The translations under genes were made by a program, and so were the position numbers. Positions 40,953-44,397 of a stretch of 44,397 nt of DNA are shown piece after piece (position 1 is the stretch's first letter; every line of letters starts with the position of its first letter). The notes under the pieces were generated by a model. It was given only the letters and a program-made list of their open reading frames with translations. It made no database searches and had not been told where the DNA came from. Source of the DNA: Gammaproteobacteria bacterium 13_2_20CM_66_19 (lineage in GTDB: Bacteria; Pseudomonadota; Gammaproteobacteria; Steroidobacterales; Steroidobacteraceae); the NCBI GenBank assembly GCA_001914695.1, contig MNCZ01000063.1, positions 1 to 44,397 on the forward strand, written 5' to 3'.

Positions 40953-43043
40953 TCACCACATCTCGCGCAAGCGCGCGCCGACGTCGAGCGTCACCGGCGC
41001 GCTCGAACCGCGCAGCGTGTCGGCGGCGCCGGGCGCCGAGCCATGGAAGCTCACCGCCTCCAGCGTCTTCACCACCTTCTCCGTCAGGAAGCGGCTGCGG
41101 CCGCCGTAGACGTGCGCGTCTCCCGTGCGCGGCTGCTGCGTGAGATGGAACTTGAGCGGCATGATGAGCATCAGATCGTTCTCGGCGCGCGTGAGCGCCA
41201 CATACAGCAGCCGACGCTCCTCCTCGATGAGCTCGGGTTTGCCGGTAGAGAACTCGGACGGAAAGCTGCCGTCTACCACGTTCAGCACGTAGACGGTGTC
41301 CCACTCCATGCCTTTCGCCGAGTGGACCGTGGACAGCACGAGGTAGTCCTCGTCGAGGTTCGCCCGCCCGGCGAGGTCGCCGGTGGCGTGCGGCGGATCG
41401 AGCGTCAGCTCGGTGAGGAAGCGCTCGCGGGAGGGATACTGGCCCGAGAGCAGCTCGAGCTGCTCCAGATCCCCGAGGCGGGTGTGACGCTGCTCGTAAA
41501 TCCGCTCGAAGTGCGGCCGGTACCACTCGCGCACGAGTTGCACCTGCCCCGCCCAGGGCCGCTCGGGGACGGCGAGCGAGCGCATGAGCTCGATCAGCCG
41601 CGCCCAGTCGCCCTCTCCCGTCTCCGGTGGCCTGAAACCCTCGAGCGCCTCGAAGGTGTGGCCGGCCGTCTCGAGATGCTCGATCGCGAGGCGGGCATTG
41701 ACCGGACCTACGCCCGGCAGCAGCTGCAGGGTGCGAAACGCGGCGAGCATGTTGCGGGGGTTGTCCGCCCACCGCAGCACCGCCATAAGGTCCTTCACGT
41801 GCGCCGCCTCGAGAAAGCGCAGCCCGCCGTACTTCACGAACGGCACGTTGCGCTTGGCGAGCTCCACTTCCAGCAGGTCGCTGTGGCTCGCGCTCCTGAA
41901 CAGCACCGCCTGCCGCTTGAGCGGCACGTTCGCCTCGCGCCGGCGCAGCACCTCGGCCACGACGTACTCGGCCTGCGTCTGCAGCTCCTCCACCGTAACC
42001 AGGCGCGGCCTCGCCCCGGCGCCGCGGATCGACAGCAGGTACTTGCGGTGCTGGCGGGGCGCCTCGGTCAAGAGGGCGTTGGCGACATCGAGCACCTGCT
42101 GGGTCGAGCGGTAGTTCTGTGCCAGCGTGACCACGTTCGCCGGCGGCTGGAAGCGCTCCGGGAAGCCGAGAATGTTCTCCACCGCGGCGGCCCGAAAGGA
42201 GTAGATCGCCTGGGCGTCGTCGCCGACCACCGCGACGCCTGCCCCGTCGGGCTTGAGAGCGTGGAGGATCTCGGCCTGGAGCCGGTTGGTGTCCTGGTAC
42301 TCATCCACCAGCACGTGATCGAAGTGCGCGCCGATGTGCTGCGCCAGGCGCGGCTCGGACATCATCGCGTGCCAGTACAGCAGCAGATCGTCGTAATCGA
42401 GCAGGCTCGCGTGCTGCTTCTGCTCGACGTAGGCGCGGTACAGCCGCGTGAGCTCCTCCTCCCATTGCGCGCACCAGCCGTAGTGCTGCTCGAGCGTCTC
42501 GCGGAGCGTGGCGTGGGTGTTGACCCGGTTGGAATAGATCTGCAGGCAGGTCTCCTTGCGCGGGAAGCGCTGCTCCTTGCCCGCAAGTCCCAGCTCCTCG
42601 CGCACACTGTCCATGAGGTCCGCGGCATCGCCGCGATCGACGACGCTGAAGTGCGGATCGAGCTTGAGGTGCGGCGCGTAGTGGCGCAGCAGCCGGTTGC
42701 CGATCGAGTGGAAGGTGCCGGCCCAGCCGAGGCGTTGGGCGATGCTCTGGCCGGGGCCGCCGAGCGGCTGGTCGAGCGCCCGGCGCGTGATCTCGTGCGC
42801 GCGACGGCGCATCTCGAGGGCCGCGCGGCGGGTGAAGGTCAGCATCAGGATGCGCGCCGGGTCGACCCCGTGGATGACCAGGTGCGCCACGCGATGCGCC
42901 AGGGTGTCGGTCTTGCCGGTGCCCGCGCCCGCGACTATCAGCAGCGGTCCCGCGCGATAGCCCTTCTCGGGGAGCGCCTCCCCATGAGTCACCGCCTTGC
43001 GCTGCGCGGCGTTGAGTTTGTCGAGGTGGGTCGTAGTGCTCAT
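40953..43043 (-). CDS. UvrD/PcrA/Rep-family ATP-dependent DNA helicase
   Basis: This 696-residue superfamily 1A helicase translocates 3' to 5' on single-stranded DNA. Motifs in order are the Q-motif LNAAQRKAVTH, Walker A VAGAGTGKTDTLAHRVA, LTFTRRAALEMRRRA, Walker B VLVDEYQDTNRLQ, GDDAQAIYSFRAAA, LAQNYRSTQQVLDVANALL, STVHSAKGMEWDTVYVLN and YVALTRAENDLML. It is slightly shorter than E. coli UvrD (720), and the C-terminus lacks a recognisable UvrD polymerase-binding tail. It could be a paralogue rather than the main UvrD. TATAGT 17 bp before the ATG may be its -10. It is divergent from the NUDIX gene. Confidence 0.9.
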   Translation of the reverse strand: MSTTTHLDKLNAAQRKAVTHGEALPEKGYRAGPLLIVAGAGTGKTDTLAHRVAHLVIHGVDPARILMLTFTRRAALEMRRRAHEITRRALDQPLGGPGQSIAQRLGWAGTFHSIGNRLLRHYAPHLKLDPHFSVVDRGDAADLMDSVREELGLAGKEQRFPRKETCLQIYSNRVNTHATLRETLEQHYGWCAQWEEELTRLYRAYVEQKQHASLLDYDDLLLYWHAMMSEPRLAQHIGAHFDHVLVDEYQDTNRLQAEILHALKPDGAGVAVVGDDAQAIYSFRAAAVENILGFPERFQPPANVVTLAQNYRSTQQVLDVANALLTEAPRQHRKYLLSIRGAGARPRLVTVEELQTQAEYVVAEVLRRREANVPLKRQAVLFRSASHSDLLEVELAKRNVPFVKYGGLRFLEAAHVKDLMAVLRWADNPRNMLAAFRTLQLLPGVGPVNARLAIEHLETAGHTFEALEGFRPPETGEGDWARLIELMRSLAVPERPWAGQVQLVREWYRPHFERIYEQRHTRLGDLEQLELLSGQYPSRERFLTELTLDPPHATGDLAGRANLDEDYLVLSTVHSAKGMEWDTVYVLNVVDGSFPSEFSTGKPELIEEERRLLYVALTRAENDLMLIMPLKFHLTQQPRTGDAHVYGGRSRFLTEKVVKTLEAVSFHGSAPGAADTLRGSSAPVTLDVGARLREMW

Positions 43044-43114
43044 CAGTGCGAAGCGCCGACTATACCCGCCGCCAACATCCGCTGGCGACCCGCCCGCCGC
43101 CTCGGGACAGCGGT

Positions 43115-43120
43115 TACGAT
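43115..43120 (+). promoter_or_regulatory. Candidate -10 box before the NUDIX gene
   Basis: TACGAT is followed by exactly 6 bp (AGCCGC) and the ATG at 43127. It fits the TAnnnT pattern of a -10 box for a leaderless transcript. No -35 and no Shine-Dalgarno are seen. Confidence 0.3.
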
Positions 43121-43126
43121 AGCCGC

Positions 43127-43681
43127 ATGAAGCCGGACAATGAGACCCTGCACTTCAGCGGACGGGTCATCCGCGTCACCACCGACGAGGTGCTGCTCCC
43201 GAACGGCCACCGCACGCTCCTCGAGGTCGTGCATCATCCGGGTGGTGCCGCCACGGTCGCCCTGGACGAGGAGGGATGCGTGTGCCTCCTGCGGCAGTAT
43301 CGCTATGTCGCCGGCGGCTGGCTGTGGGAGCTGCCCGCCGGCAAGCTCGAGCCCGACGAGGCGCCGCTCCTCACCGCACAGCGCGAGCTCGCCGAGGAAG
43401 CGGGCCTCAAGGCGCGCGAGTGGCTGGGTCTCGGCGCCTGCCTGAGCTCGCCAGGCGTATTCACCGAGAGGCTGCACCTCTACCTCGCGACCGGGATCGA
43501 GCGGGTCTCGAGCGCGCACGAGCGCGCCGAGGTGATCGAGGTCCACCGGGTGCCGCTCGAGGAGGCCTGTCGGTGGGCACTCGATGGCACGATCACGGAT
43601 GCCAAGACCGTCATCGGCCTGCTGCGGGCCCGCTACGGCGCGCCGCCTGTCCGTGGCACAGAGGTGGCGGGGATTCCGTGA
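43127..43681 (+). CDS. NUDIX hydrolase, ADP-ribose pyrophosphatase type
   Basis: This 184-residue cytosolic enzyme hydrolyses a nucleoside diphosphate linked to another moiety. A complete Nudix box GX5EX7REUXEEXGU lies at about residues 79-101, running from GKLEPDE to RELAEEAGL. The upstream QYRYVAGGWLWELPAG and downstream LSSPGVFTERLHLYLA resemble ADP-ribose/ADP-sugar pyrophosphatases. The ATG at 43127 is chosen because earlier residues overlap the divergent helicase promoter. Substrate choice is inferred only. Confidence 0.88.
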   Translation: MKPDNETLHFSGRVIRVTTDEVLLPNGHRTLLEVVHHPGGAATVALDEEGCVCLLRQYRYVAGGWLWELPAGKLEPDEAPLLTAQRELAEEAGLKAREWLGLGACLSSPGVFTERLHLYLATGIERVSSAHERAEVIEVHRVPLEEACRWALDGTITDAKTVIGLLRARYGAPPVRGTEVAGIP

Positions 43682-43760
43682 CCGATCTCGCGGCGCCCCT
43701 TGCCACCCCCCGCTAGGCTGTTACCCGGAAAAGAGGCTGCAGCAGCAGGTGTCATAATCC

Positions 43761-44099
43761 GTGGGCAAAACATCAAAAATCCCTCCCGCGCCGGCGCAGA
43801 CGCGCGCCGAAACCAAGCGCCGGCGTGTCGGTAAGGTCGTGCACGATGAGCGCGGCAACGGCTCGGTCCAGTGGGAAGATGCGCCCGCCGATTACGAGCG
43901 GGTCGTGCTCGAGGTGATCAACGACGGCCGCGCGGGGCGGGCGGAGGACTTCAACCCCTACGCGCAGCGCGTGCCGCGCGCTCGCGACAGCACCGGCGCC
44001 ACCACGCGCACCGACCTGCGCAAGCTCTCCGACTGGATCAAGAAGATGCGCGAGCTCGAGGAGCGCAAGCGCAACGCGGACGATCAGGACGAGGACTGA
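43761..44099 (+). CDS. Hypothetical protein, 112 residues
   Basis: I do not recognise a family. The protein is hydrophilic and charged, without signal or membrane segments. It has a basic N-terminus (TRAETKRRRVGKVVHDERGN), the short motif GSVQWEDAPADYERVVLEV, FNPYAQRVP, and a helical Lys/Glu-rich end (LRKLSDWIKKMRELEERKRN) with an acidic tail. The start appears to be GTG at 43761. A CATAAT box lies only 2 bp before it, so the true start may be elsewhere. The 3' end overlaps the convergent gene by 16 bp. Confidence 0.65.
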   Translation: MGKTSKIPPAPAQTRAETKRRRVGKVVHDERGNGSVQWEDAPADYERVVLEVINDGRAGRAEDFNPYAQRVPRARDSTGATTRTDLRKLSDWIKKMRELEERKRNADDQDED

Positions 44100-44397
44100 C
44101 GCTCGATGTGCGCGCGCTTGCGCGCATGCGTCAGCCGATAGAATCTCCTCAGCTCCGCGAGCACCCCGCTCTCTCCCGCCGCCGCCGCACCGCCCGCGGT
44201 GCGCGAGAGCGACTTCTCGAGTCGCCGGCAGAATTTTTCCGCATAGCGACTCGCCTCGCGATACAGCCCCGCCCGCCCGCGCGCCAGGCGCGGATCGATC
44301 CGCGTGCGCTCGAACAGCACGCGGCGCAGCTCCGCCGGGAAGCGCTGCGGAAGCTGCCGGCGCAGCAGCCAGTAGCTCACGACGTACTTGTCGACTT
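44084..44397 (-). CDS. Unrecognised protein, C-terminal part (5' end outside window)
   Basis: The minus-strand frame is open to the window edge, so only the last ~103 residues are visible. A GTG at 44380 could be read as a start, but VDKYVVSYWLLRRQLP continues into the edge. The sequence is very basic and helical (RFPAELRRVLFERTRIDPRL, EKFCRRLEKSLSR) with an Ala/Gly linker and a final RRFYRLTHARKRAHIE. No domain is recognised. Its 3' end overlaps the end of the 43761-44099 gene. Confidence 0.5.
   Translation of the reverse strand, partial: VDKYVVSYWLLRRQLPQRFPAELRRVLFERTRIDPRLARGRAGLYREASRYAEKFCRRLEKSLSRTAGGAAAAGESGVLAELRRFYRLTHARKRAHIERQSSS

Overview
The window is GC-rich bacterial chromosome, almost fully coding. 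It looks gammaproteobacterial: accC-prmA-(zinc-ribbon/DUF3426)-dusB-fis-purH-purD and the divergent rhlB | trxA-rho block are gene orders typical of that class, and DusB, Fis, Rho, RhlB, GreB and SpeA read as gammaproteobacterial types. The high GC, the N-terminal extension on Rho, the homospermidine synthase and a DUF1302/DUF1329 envelope locus suggest a relative of Xanthomonadales, Nevskiales or Steroidobacterales. That placement is inference. I see no rRNA, tRNA, CRISPR array, integrase or transposase.

Layout. 1-8363 (+): 3' part of accC, prmA, DUF3426 protein, dusB-fis, purH-purD and an acyl-CoA thioesterase. 8353-11002 (-): outer-membrane barrel protein, rho, trxA. 11284-14804 (+): rhlB, a DUF465 protein, an MscS-like channel, arfB. 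14835-15527 (+): a mazEF-type toxin-antitoxin pair whose toxin has been frameshifted by a perfect 61-bp tandem duplication. 15593-16051 (+): DUF2214 membrane protein. 16234-23267 (-): a four-gene envelope locus of DUF1302 outer-membrane protein, DUF1329 protein, Ycf48-like beta-propeller and RND/MMPL transporter. 23528-24100 (-) and 24112-27768 (+): a divergent alpha/beta hydrolase and a fused 5-oxoprolinase/hydantoinase. 27785-27923: REP-like direct repeats and hairpins. 27927-33184 (-): lemA, two TPM-domain proteins, a LysM L,D-transpeptidase lipoprotein, a 49-residue coiled-coil protein and an orphan contractile-tail sheath protein, all co-directional. 33359-39994: a small unknown gene with a strong terminator, greB, homospermidine synthase, a glutathione S-transferase, a sulfurtransferase, speA and an RRM protein. 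40110-44397: an exported methyltransferase-like lipoprotein, a UvrD-type helicase, a NUDIX hydrolase, an unknown protein and a partial unknown gene.

How the parts work together. The left end is housekeeping: fatty-acid precursor supply, translation and tRNA modification, the Fis nucleoid protein and the last steps of purine synthesis. trxA, rho and rhlB cover redox and RNA metabolism. SpeA (arginine to agmatine) and homospermidine synthase (putrescine to homospermidine) point to a homospermidine-based polyamine pool.

The least explained parts are: (1) the orphan sheath gene in a cell-wall/envelope gene run with no other tail genes; (2) the RND/Ycf48/DUF1329/DUF1302 locus; (3) an in-frame palindromic insertion in prmA; (4) the frameshifted mazF; (5) a pattern of -10-like hexamers exactly 6 bp before several start codons, suggesting leaderless mRNAs; (6) a methyltransferase-fold protein carrying a lipoprotein signal.
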